A stretch of DNA of 64,000 nt, taken from assembly GCA_002355455.1 (NCBI GenBank), contig AP017375.1, forward strand, positions 2,170,001 to 2,234,000. Direction: 5' to 3'. The position numbers and the translations under genes are program-made. Shown piece after piece: positions 8,827-22,151 of this stretch (position 1 is the first letter of the stretch; each line of letters starts with the position of its first letter). A model generated the notes under the pieces. That model was not told where the DNA came from. It saw nothing but the letters and a program-made list of their open reading frames with translations, and did no database searches. This DNA is from Stanieria sp. NIES-3757 (GTDB taxonomy: Bacteria > Cyanobacteriota > Cyanobacteriia > Cyanobacteriales > Xenococcaceae).

Positions 8827-10422
8827 ATGTTCAATCTTATTAAATTAAAAAAAATTACAGCAATTAGTGTGCTAGGTATCTTAATGGCGGGTACCTGGAT
8901 AGTTGAACCAGCTACATCAAAAACCAAAAAAGATCCTTGCTTAAAAAATAATAACGGTATTGGCAACAATTACGAATTATCTTTAGTTTTGCCTACTAAA
9001 TCTACCAATCTCAATGATAGTAAAAACGAAATACTTGATATCCGAATCGACCCAGGTAATTCCGGTCAAGTGGCTAAGTTAAGAACTTATTTGGAAGGTA
9101 GAAATTTTAATGCAACTCAAATTACTTTTGTGATGAGTCAATTGCTGGATTTAGAAATCAAAACCACTAATAGTAATGGCAGTAAGAAGAAATGCGTTAG
9201 TGGTAGCACAACAGATAAAGATTTCACCACAATTACTTTAACTGGTAAAATTCGAGACTTCAAAGGTTATAGAGCAGGTAATGCTGGCAATTTAGTTAGT
9301 GGCGGTCATCCAGATTTTGAACGTAAAGCAGGTACCGACAAGAATCCTCAAGGTCAGACATTTAATTATGGTTCTGACAATAATATCGTTACCAATACTT
9401 TAGGTAGCGATTACAAACCAGTTTATGCTGGTGGCAGCTATTCTACTACAAACAAAGAAAATTTCGATCAATGGTATCGAGATGTATCTAGTGTTAATCA
9501 GAGTATGACTTACTCTATTGAATTAACAGATCCTGATGGAGATGGAATTTATACTTATGACGATCAGACATTTTTCCCAGTAGATAATCAGCTTTTTGGA
9601 AACGAAGGACGTTCTCAAAACTATCATTTTACCTACGAACTACATACTCAATTTACTTATCAAGGCGGAGAAAAATTTACTTTTATCGGTGATGATGATG
9701 TCTGGGTCTATATCAATGGTAAAAAAGTTGTAGATCTTGGTGGAGTTCACAGCGCACAAACAGGTTCAGTTAATGTTGATGCAGTTGCTAGTTCTTTAGG
9801 ATTACAAAAAGGTAAAACTTACGATTTAAACTTTTTCTTTGCCGAAAGACACACAACTGAATCTCATTTTCGCATTGATACTTCTTTAGCATTACAAACA
9901 GATACAAGTAAACTTAATACCCCTACCAATACTGATAGTGATAATGATGGCATTCCCGATTCTGTAGAAGGAACAGCAGATACTGATAAAGATGGTACTC
10001 CTGACTATCTAGATACCGATAGTGATGGCGATGGAGTTCTCGATTCTGTAGAAATAGGCTCAGATTATAAGAATCCAGTTGATACTGATAAAGATGGCAC
10101 TCCTGATTACAAGGATACTGACAGTGACGGCGATACTCTTTCCGATTCTGTAGAAGGGACAGCCGATACCGATAAAGATGGTACTCCTGATTACAAAGAT
10201 ACTGAAAGTGATAATGATGGTATTAGTGACGTTAATGAAAAAATTGGAGATGTTAACGGTGACGGTACACCCGATACTTCAAACGGTCAAGCTAATGATG
10301 ATGTCGATAATGACGGAGTAAAAAATTGGAAAGACACCGATAGTGATAACGATGGTTTACTCGATGGTAATGGTAATGGCAAAGACGGTGCTAATACCTA
10401 TAAACTAAACTATGCTGACTAA
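8827..10422 (+). CDS. Secreted fibro-slime domain protein with calcium-binding repeats
   Basis: This 531-residue exported protein has a signal peptide in residues ~1-31 (Lys-rich start, hydrophobic ISVLGILMAGTWIV, then EPATSKT). The central part (about 135-360) matches the fibro-slime domain (TIGR02148, PA14-related): a YRDV segment, DQTFFPVDNQLFGNEG, YELHTQFTY, then FTFIGDDDVWVYINGKKVVDLGG and a late HFRIDTSL. The tail (~370-531) is made of thrombospondin type 3-like Asp-rich repeats of the D-x-D-x-DG(I/T)PD type, known to bind calcium. No PEP-CTERM or LPxTG anchor is present. It probably acts at the cell surface or in the sheath, perhaps in carbohydrate binding or adhesion (inference). A terminator follows it. 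Confidence 0.85.
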   Translation: MFNLIKLKKITAISVLGILMAGTWIVEPATSKTKKDPCLKNNNGIGNNYELSLVLPTKSTNLNDSKNEILDIRIDPGNSGQVAKLRTYLEGRNFNATQITFVMSQLLDLEIKTTNSNGSKKKCVSGSTTDKDFTTITLTGKIRDFKGYRAGNAGNLVSGGHPDFERKAGTDKNPQGQTFNYGSDNNIVTNTLGSDYKPVYAGGSYSTTNKENFDQWYRDVSSVNQSMTYSIELTDPDGDGIYTYDDQTFFPVDNQLFGNEGRSQNYHFTYELHTQFTYQGGEKFTFIGDDDVWVYINGKKVVDLGGVHSAQTGSVNVDAVASSLGLQKGKTYDLNFFFAERHTTESHFRIDTSLALQTDTSKLNTPTNTDSDNDGIPDSVEGTADTDKDGTPDYLDTDSDGDGVLDSVEIGSDYKNPVDTDKDGTPDYKDTDSDGDTLSDSVEGTADTDKDGTPDYKDTESDNDGISDVNEKIGDVNGDGTPDTSNGQANDDVDNDGVKNWKDTDSDNDGLLDGNGNGKDGANTYKLNYAD

Positions 10423-10461
10423 GTTGATCTTTAACCAAATCTAGACCAAACCTTCTATCAC

Positions 10462-10494
10462 AAAAGCGATTCCATTAAAATGGGTCGCTTTTTT
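10462..10494 (+). terminator. Rho-independent terminator of the fibro-slime gene
   Basis: The outer stem AAAGCGA/TCGCTTT, extended by an inner CC/GG, closes an AT-rich loop. It is followed by a run of T with one C. It lies about 40 bp beyond the stop codon. Confidence 0.75.
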
Positions 10495-10581
10495 CTTATT
10501 TAGCTATTAAGGTAGACAAAGAGCGATCTTGGCTGCGACGAGGCGTGTAGCGATCGCGCTCAATAATAGCTATTATGAATC

Positions 10582-10599
10582 TAGTTTTAAAGCGATCGC
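10582..10599. repeat. 18-bp direct repeat, left copy, flanking the toxin-antitoxin locus
   Basis: TAGTTTTAAAGCGATCGC occurs here and again exactly at 11548-11565. Eight of the 18 bases are the HIP1 octamer GCGATCGC, which lowers the surprise, but the preceding ten also match. Confidence 0.55.
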
Positions 10600-10793
10600 C
10601 TTGGGCATAGCTTCGATGTCCGCTTTTTGATTCTTTTCGATAGCTTATACTAAGTTTGGCTTCTTTAGTAATCAAGATATTATACTTTAATTAAAGATGC
10701 TATCGGTATCAAGCAACGAAAATACCATAGTTTTTCCCTTTAATCTGCTCCCTGTAGTATCTATCAACCAAATCCATAACCCTGAAAAAATAA

Positions 10794-10997
10794 ATGAAAC
10801 CTAGTAGGTATCCTTTTGCCCAAGAATTGATTACTGATACCCAAGGTAATATCCGCAAAGTTGTTATTAACTTTGAAGACTATCAGCACTTATTAGAAGT
10901 CTTAGAAGATGAAGCACTTTATCAAGCCATGAAAACCACAACCAACGAAATATCAATGAATCGAGATGAAGCCTTAAAAGCACTCGAAGAAGAATGA
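10794..10997 (+). CDS. Type II toxin-antitoxin antitoxin, Phd/RelB-like
   Basis: This 67-residue acidic protein is a probable antitoxin that neutralises the downstream RelE-like toxin and represses their promoter. Seen: an N-terminal segment with TDTQGNIRKVVINFEDYQHLLEVLEDEALYQAM (quoted in parts: the VVINFEDYQHLLE piece is typical of Phd/RelB-type antitoxins) and an acidic tail NRDEALKALEEE that could wrap the toxin. The stop overlaps the toxin start by four bases (ATGA), the usual translational coupling of such pairs. No other function is suggested by context. Confidence 0.8.
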   Translation: MKPSRYPFAQELITDTQGNIRKVVINFEDYQHLLEVLEDEALYQAMKTTTNEISMNRDEALKALEEE

Positions 10998-11271
10998 AAA
11001 TTGAATATCTCCCCAGCTTTATCAAAGACCTAAAAAAACTCAAAAAAATACCTATCTATCCAGAAATTAAAACTCTAGTGTTTGAGATTATCCCCGTCTG
11101 CCAAAGTCTTACAGAAATTCCCAATCTAACAAAATTAAAGGACACAAAGACGCTTATCGGATTAGGGTTGGTGATTATCGTATCGGTATTTTTATTCAAA
11201 ATAAAACAATAACTTTTTCACGCCTACTTCATCGCAAAGATGTTTATCGTTATACCAATTCTCAAAAGTAA
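10994..11271 (+). pseudogene. RelE/ParE-like toxin, frameshifted
   Basis: Frame 1 starts at ATG 10994 (MKIEYLPSFIKDLKKLKK, typical RelE start) and as read ends at 11212 with an unrelated hydrophobic tail. From 11134 the -1 frame gives a classic RelE C-terminus: KGHKDAYRIRVGDYRIG, then SRLLHRKDVYRY, ending at TAA 11269-11271. Joining the two frames within ACAAAATT (11129-11136) restores about 92 residues, the normal size of a RelE mRNA interferase. So the toxin has either lost function by a one-base deletion in an A-run, is made by ribosomal slippage, or reflects a sequencing error. The antitoxin in front is intact. Confidence 0.8.
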
Positions 11272-11602
11272 CTGGAGACTTAGTTGAGTTAAATTTTTGA
11301 TATATCCTTATTTCAGGCTTGTTATCTATCTAGCGACTTTTAAGAAACGATATTATTTCCCCTAAAAGAAAAAAGGGAAAAAAAATTTATCTGTAGGATT
11401 TCATCAAGATTATTGATTGTGAGTAGACTTAGACCTAATGCAATTTTTGTAACTGCCGATACGTCTTTGGAAGGACAAGAGCATATTTTACTAAAGACAC
11501 TTTAATCCTAAACAAATCAAGAGAAGAATTGAGTTAAAAAGTTAATTTAGTTTTAAAGCGATCGCGTTTGCTGGAATTATTTAGCTTGATTAATGCGATA
11601 TT
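11272..11602. other. Intergenic region after the toxin remnant
   Basis: About 330 bp without a convincing gene. It holds the right copy of the 18-bp repeat (11548-11565). A 28-codon open stretch from GTG 11418 is too short and unrecognised to call. Confidence 0.5.
11548..11565. repeat. 18-bp direct repeat, right copy
   Basis: This is an exact repeat of 10582-10599; together the two bracket a ~950-bp segment that contains the whole toxin-antitoxin locus. Confidence 0.55.
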
Positions 11603-11664
11603 GTAGAGACGTAAACTGTTATGTCTCTACTGGTAACTGATAATTGATAACTGGTAACTGATTA
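11603..11664. repeat. 28-bp palindrome copy 3 fused to CTGRTAA heptads
   Basis: Positions 11603-11630 form an imperfect member of the palindrome family, with arms GTAGAGAC and GTCTCTAC. Its final C is also the first base of five consecutive heptads of the form (C/T)TGRTAA or close to it (11630-11664). The last heptad supplies the stop codon of the minus-strand histidine phosphatase gene. Confidence 0.8.
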
Positions 11665-12999
11665 CAACGCTCCTGCTGCGGTGCGGTCTAAAATCCCACC
11701 ACTCAAATGAGTAGTAAGATTAATCGCTTGTAACACTGGTTTATCTTCTAAACCTTTGGGGTAATCAATTACACTTACTGCACCATTGCCCTGTTTAATA
11801 TTCCAGAAATTATCTGGTTTTAATCCAAGCAGATAGCAAAGAATAACTTTATTAATCGCATCGTGTGCTACTACAATTCCAGTTTGAGGAGAATCAGAAT
11901 TGGCGTAGGTGGCAACAATTTCTTCCCAAGCTGCCACTGCACGATCCCAAACCTGTTGTAAATTTTCTCCTTCTGGCATTTGCACTGTTTCTGGTGCTTT
12001 TTGCCACTGAGATAACAGTCCGGGAAAATCTGCTTCGATTTCTGATTCCAGTTTTCCTTCCCACAAACCATGACAAATTTCTTGTAGTAGAGAATTAGTT
12101 GTCAGTTTCACGTCTGGATGATGTTTTAAGATAATTTCTGCCGTTTCTTTGGGACGTAACATTGGACTGGTAACAGCAAAATCAATCTCGACATCTTTGA
12201 GAAACTCACCAGCTTTTCTACCTTGTTCCTTACCATTATCATTAAGAGGAATATCGCGAATCCCTTGAAACCTAGATTCACGATTCCATTGAGTTTCACC
12301 GTGACGAATGAGTAGTAAACGAGGACCAAAATGGGGATTACGAGTTGAGGGGAGTGGAATACCTAAGTGAGAAGTTTGATTAAGAGATTCTAACTGAACT
12401 GGTTCACCATAGCCACCAGTAAAGTTTAAAATATTAATGCAACAGTTAGATTGTTGAATTGAGTGATATCTTTCGGGTGCAATACCAATCGCACTCATGA
12501 TTAAACAGCGATTAATGCCGTTATGAGCGACGATTAAAACAGTTTTGCCTTGGTATTGAGGTAGAATGTCTTGCCAAAATTGTTTTGCTTGCTGATAAAG
12601 AGAAAGGACAGGATAATGTTCTTTTCCGCCTGCCAATATCATTTTGAATTGGTGAGGATGTTGTTTCCAGGTACGATAATCTTCGGCGTGTTGTTCGGCT
12701 ACATCTTGTTTTTGAAGTTTTTCCCACAGAGGTAAATCAATTTCTAATAATTGTTCTGTAGGTTGTACAGGAGAAGGATTATCTAAATAATCATGAATAA
12801 CGTCTGCGGTTTTTTTAGCTCTTTGTAGAGGACTACAATAAAAAGCATCAATCTGAACACCACTAAGGGTTTTCCCTACAATTTGAGCATCTTCAATGCC
12901 TTTTTGGGTTAAAACTGACTCATCGCAACGACCTTGAATAATTTTTTGAGCATTATAGCTGCTTTGTCCGTGGCGAACAACAATCACGCGAGTAGCCAA
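11662..12999 (-). CDS. Two-domain histidine phosphatase (phosphoglycerate mutase-like)
   Basis: This 445-residue protein has two tandem histidine-phosphatase (PGAM/SixA superfamily) domains. Domain 1 (about 1-195) opens with VIVVRHGQSSYN, carrying the catalytic RHG, and has a second His in VAHNGINRCL. Domain 2 (about 228-420) opens with LLLIRHGETQWNRESRF and has VVAHDAINKVIL. Both catalytic sets look complete. Cyanobacterial relatives are annotated as GpmB-type mutases, and some members of the superfamily act as phosphoserine phosphatases, so the substrate is uncertain. The stop lies inside a heptad repeat. It is encoded next to glycolytic genes, which fits but does not prove a role in 3-carbon phosphate metabolism. 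Confidence 0.85.
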   Translation of the reverse strand: MATRVIVVRHGQSSYNAQKIIQGRCDESVLTQKGIEDAQIVGKTLSGVQIDAFYCSPLQRAKKTADVIHDYLDNPSPVQPTEQLLEIDLPLWEKLQKQDVAEQHAEDYRTWKQHPHQFKMILAGGKEHYPVLSLYQQAKQFWQDILPQYQGKTVLIVAHNGINRCLIMSAIGIAPERYHSIQQSNCCINILNFTGGYGEPVQLESLNQTSHLGIPLPSTRNPHFGPRLLLIRHGETQWNRESRFQGIRDIPLNDNGKEQGRKAGEFLKDVEIDFAVTSPMLRPKETAEIILKHHPDVKLTTNSLLQEICHGLWEGKLESEIEADFPGLLSQWQKAPETVQMPEGENLQQVWDRAVAAWEEIVATYANSDSPQTGIVVAHDAINKVILCYLLGLKPDNFWNIKQGNGAVSVIDYPKGLEDKPVLQAINLTTHLSGGILDRTAAGAL

Positions 13000-13300
13000 T
13001 TTTCTAATCCTCCTAGTATGTTAAGTATGAATTGTTTTAAAGGATATTTGGGAAATATTTTAGACTAAGTTTATTTGTGCCTTAGCTATTTTAGCCAGAA
13101 TTGGCACAGAAGAGAATAAGGAGAAGAGGAGAGAAGGAGAGGAGAAACCTAAGTATTATTGTTAATAAATTTATGTTTTCATCCTTGCATCTTTTCATCC
13201 TTACACCTCTAAATCTATCCCCTCTAACCTATCTGTAGTACCTGAAATCTGGAAAAATGGGATAATGCCAGTTGAATACATCAAAGTCCCTGGAGGATAG
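13000..13300. other. Divergent promoter region with a purine-rich tract
   Basis: About 300 bp between divergent genes. The notable feature is a nearly pure-purine stretch at about 13107-13147 (AGAAGAG- and GGAGA-type units). A GGAGG ribosome-binding site lies a few bases before ATG 13301. Confidence 0.5.
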
Positions 13301-14884
13301 ATGACTATCAAGCGATTGATTTTAGTTTTTTTGACAATTTTGGCTTTGGCTAGAGTAATACTTTCCTTAGGTGATAGTTTATCTCAGCCTCAGATTCAAA
13401 GTCGTTTAGAACTATACCAAACCAATTTAGTACTTCATGTCTCAGAATTTAAAACAGAGTTGCTTGATGAATCTATTCCTTCTAATCCTAATTTAACTAA
13501 AACGATTGAGTCTTTAATTGGTGAAGAGCCTTATTCGGCAGCACAAAAACAATATCAGAAAGCTAAAGAAGAAGTCCAAATAAGTCTGAAGAATTTTCAA
13601 GAGCAATTAGCAGAATTATTGGTTAAAGAAACTAACCCAAATCAAGATAACTCTCCAGTTCCGCTAAAGAGTCAAACAACGGATAGTCTTGCACTGAGAA
13701 AACAACAATTACAACAAGAAATTGCCAAAATTGAGAATTTTATTAATGAATTAGATTTAAAATTAGGAATTTTGCAAGCTGTTCAAAATGAACAGAAACA
13801 GGCTTTATTAACTTGGGATGATCTAATTGCTAGGGAAGACAATCAAATTTCGGAAACAGCAAAAGTTTTAAGAAATCTGTGGGATCAATATACCCAAGTT
13901 TTACCTGATGCTGAGAAAATTATTAATAGTAATTTAGATAGTTGGTTTCGTTATAAAGCTTTAGAAAGACTTTATCAAATTGAAGATTTTCAACAAGAAT
14001 TTAATCAATTACAACAGCAAGAACAACAACAGGCAAGTCAAGCAGTTTTCAAGTTAGCTTTAATTAGTGGTATTCCTGTTTTAGGCGGAATTAGCGGAAT
14101 TATTTTATTAATCTTTTTATTAATTCAGCTTGCTTTAAAACAAGAAAAATCTATTTTAGCAACCAATAGTAAAACTGGTTGGGAAACTCCTTGGAATTGG
14201 GAAATAGCTTGGCAAGTTTTAATTGTGGGCTTTTTCTTTATTGGTCAATTTGTATTACCAATTCTTTTAGGTCTTTCAGGAATAAGCCCTGCCAATAGTT
14301 CTTTAAGATTTAAAGCTTTATATGTTTTTGTAACCTACGTTTTAATGGCTATTAGTGGAATTGGTGTTTTATATTTGTCAATTAAATCTTTTTTACCTTT
14401 AACCAAAGATTGGTTTAAATTTAAGTTTTTTAGTAATTGGTTTATTTGGGGATTTGGTGGTTATTTGATTGCTTTACCTGCAGTCTTATTAGTCTCTTTA
14501 ATTAACCAACAAATTTGGCACGGACAAGGAGGAAGTAATCCTTTACTATTTCTGGCTTTACAAGCGCAAGATCGAGTTGCTTTAGCGATATTTTTTATTA
14601 CCGCTTCTATTGCTGCACCTTTATTTGAAGAACTAATGTTTCGAGGTTTCCTATTACCTTCTTTAACTCGTTATGTACCAGTTTGGGGAGCAATTATCAT
14701 CAGTGGTTTTATTTTTGCTGTTGCCCATCTCAGTTTATCTGAAGTTTTACCTTTAGCAACTCTTGGTATAATCTTAGGCATAGTTTATACGCGATCGCGA
14801 AATTTGTTAGCCCCAATTTTTCTTCATAGTCTTTGGAATAGTGGAACTTTATTAAGTCTATTTGTATTAGGAAATGGGATTTAG
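13301..14884 (+). CDS. CPBP family intramembrane glutamic endopeptidase
   Basis: This is a 527-residue membrane protease of the CPBP/Abi (Rce1-like) family. Residues 1-20 form a signal-anchor. Residues ~25-245 are extracytoplasmic and rich in Gln/Glu/Leu coiled-coil stretches. Several membrane helices follow from about 250. Seen near residue 445: the catalytic motif EELMFRGFLLPSL (Glu-Glu and Arg), then the second motif with His in FAVAHLSLSEVLPL and the third, FLHSLWNSGTL. Members cleave prenylated or other membrane proteins, or process peptides. The long N-terminal coiled-coil half is typical of cyanobacterial versions. Start supported by GGAGG eight bases upstream. Confidence 0.88.
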   Translation: MTIKRLILVFLTILALARVILSLGDSLSQPQIQSRLELYQTNLVLHVSEFKTELLDESIPSNPNLTKTIESLIGEEPYSAAQKQYQKAKEEVQISLKNFQEQLAELLVKETNPNQDNSPVPLKSQTTDSLALRKQQLQQEIAKIENFINELDLKLGILQAVQNEQKQALLTWDDLIAREDNQISETAKVLRNLWDQYTQVLPDAEKIINSNLDSWFRYKALERLYQIEDFQQEFNQLQQQEQQQASQAVFKLALISGIPVLGGISGIILLIFLLIQLALKQEKSILATNSKTGWETPWNWEIAWQVLIVGFFFIGQFVLPILLGLSGISPANSSLRFKALYVFVTYVLMAISGIGVLYLSIKSFLPLTKDWFKFKFFSNWFIWGFGGYLIALPAVLLVSLINQQIWHGQGGSNPLLFLALQAQDRVALAIFFITASIAAPLFEELMFRGFLLPSLTRYVPVWGAIIISGFIFAVAHLSLSEVLPLATLGIILGIVYTRSRNLLAPIFLHSLWNSGTLLSLFVLGNGI

Positions 14885-14960
14885 ATCAGTTACCAGTGTA
14901 TAATATACAATTTTTAAAATTTTCTACATAGAAGATTTTATGGCTTAAATTCCAATTATT

Positions 14961-14989
14961 AAAATTAAAAAGGTGGGTTTTTCCCACCT
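14961..14989 (-). terminator. Rho-independent terminator of pgm
   Basis: A perfect 7-bp stem AGGTGGG/CCCACCT (14971-14989) with a loop of five is followed, on the minus strand, by TTTTAATTTT. It sits 18 bp past the pgm stop. Confidence 0.8.
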
Positions 14990-15006
14990 CAATCAAAGAT
15001 TATTAA

Positions 15007-17033
<2,027 letters not shown>

Positions 17034-18245
17034 TTGATAGATTTTTTACAACCACTAAGATATTTATTGCTAGCCATTACTTATTTAGGATTGGCGTTAG
17101 GTAACCTGCCAGGTTTACGAATGAATAGATCTACTATTGCACTGGTAGGTTCAGCTTTATTGATGTTATTACAAGTAATTGATTTAGAAACTGCTTGGCA
17201 AGCGATCGATGCTAATACTATTTTATTTTTAATGAGCATGATGATCGTTAATGCTTATTTGGCTTATTCGGGTTTTTTTAATCTGGCTTTAGTTTATTTG
17301 ACTCACTTTGCTCGCAGTCCTTTTGGTTTATTAATCGTTTTAACGTTTAGTAGTGGAATTCTTTCCGCCTTTTTTCTCAACGATACGATCGCTTTAGTTT
17401 TTACTCCGCTAGTTTTAGATTTAACTAAAGGTTTTCAACTTAATCCTATTCCTTATTTATTAGCTCTTGCTGCTGCAACTAATCTAGGTTCAGTCGCTAC
17501 AATTAGTGGTAATCCTCAAAATATGTTAATTGGTTCTTTTGCTGAAATTAGCTATTTAGATTTTGCCAGATTTCTTACTCCAATTGCTTTAATTAGTTTA
17601 ATAATTCAAATTGGTTTAATTTGCCTATTTTATCCAGAAGTTAGGTCACATCAAACCTTAAAGCCAATTAAATCTATTCGCCCCAAGATATTACCAGGTC
17701 TATTAAAAAAAACGGTTTTAATTACAGTTGGTTTATTACTGGCTTTTGCTTGTGGATTTCCTTTAGGAGAATCTGCCTTAGTCGCAGCAGCGTTATTATT
17801 AATTACTCGGAGAATTAAAGCCGAAAGAATTTTAAAACAGGTCGATTGGAATTTATTAGTATTATTTTCTGGTTTATTTGTTCTCACCAAAGCAGTTCAA
17901 AACCTCGATCTCTTAGCAATTTTTAATCCTTTTACTACTACTAATTGGGGACTTTTAGGAACAGTAGCTTTGCTTTCTAATTTAATTTCTAATGTTCCTG
18001 CTGTATTACTAATGCAGCCTCTTTTAGAACATTTTGATACTCATGCTTGGTTACTTTTAGCTGCTGGTTCTACCTTAGCAGGAAATCTTACTTTATTTGG
18101 TTCAGTAGCTAATTTGATTGTGGCAGAAGCAGCCAATCAACTAGGTTATAAATTAACTTTTAGTGAGCATCTTCGTTTAGGTATTCCTCTCACCATTATC
18201 ACTTTAATAATTAGCTATGTTTATCTAGAAATTTTTTTAATCTAA
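17034..18245 (+). CDS. Anion permease of the ArsB/NhaD/SLC13 superfamily
   Basis: This 403-residue protein with about ten to eleven membrane helices belongs to the ion-transporter superfamily containing ArsB, NhaD and CitM. Seen: the re-entrant signatures FFLNDTIALVFTPLVLD near 113-130 and ATNLGSVATISGNPQNMLIG near 147-166, and the mirror motifs SNLISNVPAVLLMQPL and AGSTLAGNLTLFGSVANLIV in the second half, so the inverted-repeat fold is complete. The substrate (arsenite, sodium, dicarboxylate or other) cannot be decided from sequence. The start is a TTG at 17034 with only a weak GGG upstream, so the true start could be a few codons off. It ends shortly before heptad repeats. Confidence 0.82.
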   Translation: MIDFLQPLRYLLLAITYLGLALGNLPGLRMNRSTIALVGSALLMLLQVIDLETAWQAIDANTILFLMSMMIVNAYLAYSGFFNLALVYLTHFARSPFGLLIVLTFSSGILSAFFLNDTIALVFTPLVLDLTKGFQLNPIPYLLALAAATNLGSVATISGNPQNMLIGSFAEISYLDFARFLTPIALISLIIQIGLICLFYPEVRSHQTLKPIKSIRPKILPGLLKKTVLITVGLLLAFACGFPLGESALVAAALLLITRRIKAERILKQVDWNLLVLFSGLFVLTKAVQNLDLLAIFNPFTTTNWGLLGTVALLSNLISNVPAVLLMQPLLEHFDTHAWLLLAAGSTLAGNLTLFGSVANLIVAEAANQLGYKLTFSEHLRLGIPLTIITLIISYVYLEIFLI

Positions 18246-18323
18246 CTAGATGACATTATCTCTTTTTGTTTTTGATGGCTGGGCTAAAAGTATTGATAAT
18301 ATAGAAGACAAAAGACACAAAAA

Positions 18324-18369
18324 CTTATTACCTATTACCTATTATTTTTTCTTGGTAACTGGTAACTGA
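18324..18369. repeat. Heptad tandem repeats
   Basis: Three heptads of the form C(T/C)TATTA (18324-18344) are followed by TTGGTAA-CTGGTAA-CTGA (18352-18369). They lie between the convergent permease and TPR genes, just outside the TPR stop codon. Confidence 0.6.
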
Positions 18370-18371
18370 AA

Positions 18372-19295
18372 TTACCCCAATTGACTTAATTTTGATTGAG
18401 AAATAATTTGTTTTAGTTTTTCTTTAAGAGCAATAGTTCGTTGATAAGCTATGAGATCTTTTTGTTCTTGATAACGTTGTAAAGCTAGATTTAAATCTTT
18501 AAATGCAGCCTGTTCTAACCCTAATTGATGATACAACCAACTTCGATTGACATAAACTTGAGTTTGAGCAGAATTAAGTTGTAAAACTTGAGTAAAATCC
18601 TCAATCGCTGCCCAATAATTCCCTTGTTGATGATGACAACAAGCACGATTAAAATAAGCCCACTCATTTAGAGGATCGAGGTGAATTGCTTCATTAAAAT
18701 CTGCGTTTGCTTTGTCATAATTAGCTAACATTAGATAAGCTAAACCGCGATCGCTTGTAATCGCAATTCGATCTGCATTAGTAATTAAATTAGGAGATAT
18801 CAAAGCTGTATTATAATCAGTCACGGCTTGTTGATAATCTTGCAGAGCAAAATAAGCTAATCCTCGATTATAATAAGCTCGATAATTTTGTCCATTGCGG
18901 TTGATTATCTGTTGATATTGAGCAATTGCTGAATAATAATCGTTTAATTGATAATAAACTAAGCCCAAATTGAGCAAAGCTTCTAAATTCTCAGGATTTC
19001 TTTGGATAGCGATCGCACAATCAGATTTAGCAGCATGATAATTATCTAGCTGAAGATGCACTAAACAACGATTGCTATAAGCAGCTTTAACTAAATTTTT
19101 GTCTAAATTAATCACCTTAGTAAAATTGTCAAGAGCTTCTTGATATTTTTGTTGACGTACATTTTCTAAACCAAAATTAAATAATTCTGAAGCATTATGA
19201 CGCTCAATATAATCAGATGCAGCCAAACTTGGTTGTTGACCTAAAAAGGCTATAAATAATCCCAAAAGCAATAATATACGACAAAAGTAAGCCAT
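18372..19295 (-). CDS. Exported tetratricopeptide-repeat protein
   Basis: This 307-residue protein has a signal peptide (about 1-25: AYFCRILLLLGLFIAFLG, then QQPSLAA) followed by roughly seven TPR units. Repeats are recognisable by the W/L-G-Y-A-F-A-P pattern, for example AYSNRCLVHLQLDNYHAAKSD, LLNLGLVYYQLNDYYSAIAQ, AYYNRGLAYFALQDYQQAV and AYFNRACCHHQQGNYWAAIED (each ~34 residues apart). TPR arrays scaffold protein complexes; the exported location suggests a role in the periplasm or at thylakoid/plasma membrane surfaces, but the partner is unknown. It is transcribed alone, divergently from the GAPDH gene. Confidence 0.88.
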   Translation of the reverse strand: MAYFCRILLLLGLFIAFLGQQPSLAASDYIERHNASELFNFGLENVRQQKYQEALDNFTKVINLDKNLVKAAYSNRCLVHLQLDNYHAAKSDCAIAIQRNPENLEALLNLGLVYYQLNDYYSAIAQYQQIINRNGQNYRAYYNRGLAYFALQDYQQAVTDYNTALISPNLITNADRIAITSDRGLAYLMLANYDKANADFNEAIHLDPLNEWAYFNRACCHHQQGNYWAAIEDFTQVLQLNSAQTQVYVNRSWLYHQLGLEQAAFKDLNLALQRYQEQKDLIAYQRTIALKEKLKQIISQSKLSQLG

Positions 19296-20734
<1,439 letters not shown>

Positions 20735-20749
20735 TTGCTGCAATTGTCA

Positions 20750-20800
20750 GTAGGACAAGACACTGTTTTGCCCCTACTGGATAACTGATAACTGGTAACT
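20750..20800. repeat. 28-bp palindrome copy 4 fused to CTGRTAA heptads
   Basis: 20750-20777 is a degenerate palindrome of the same 28-bp length (ends GTAGGACAA and TTGCCCCTAC). Its last C begins CTGGATAA-CTGATAA-CTGGTAA-CT (20777-20800). The arrangement repeats that at 11603-11664. It lies 15 bp after the GAPDH stop. Confidence 0.75.
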
Positions 20801-20849
20801 AAAAAAGTGGTATGTTATCGGATTGCGTAGATTATTAAAAAAATATTAA

Positions 20850-22151
<1,302 letters not shown>

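Noticed and set aside
11418-11504. 28-codon frame after the toxin remnant
   Set aside because: No start context or recognised family; could be noise or debris.
11865-12727. Several 60-77 codon frames over the double phosphatase gene
   Set aside because: They are shadow frames of a well-supported protein-coding gene with both catalytic motifs.
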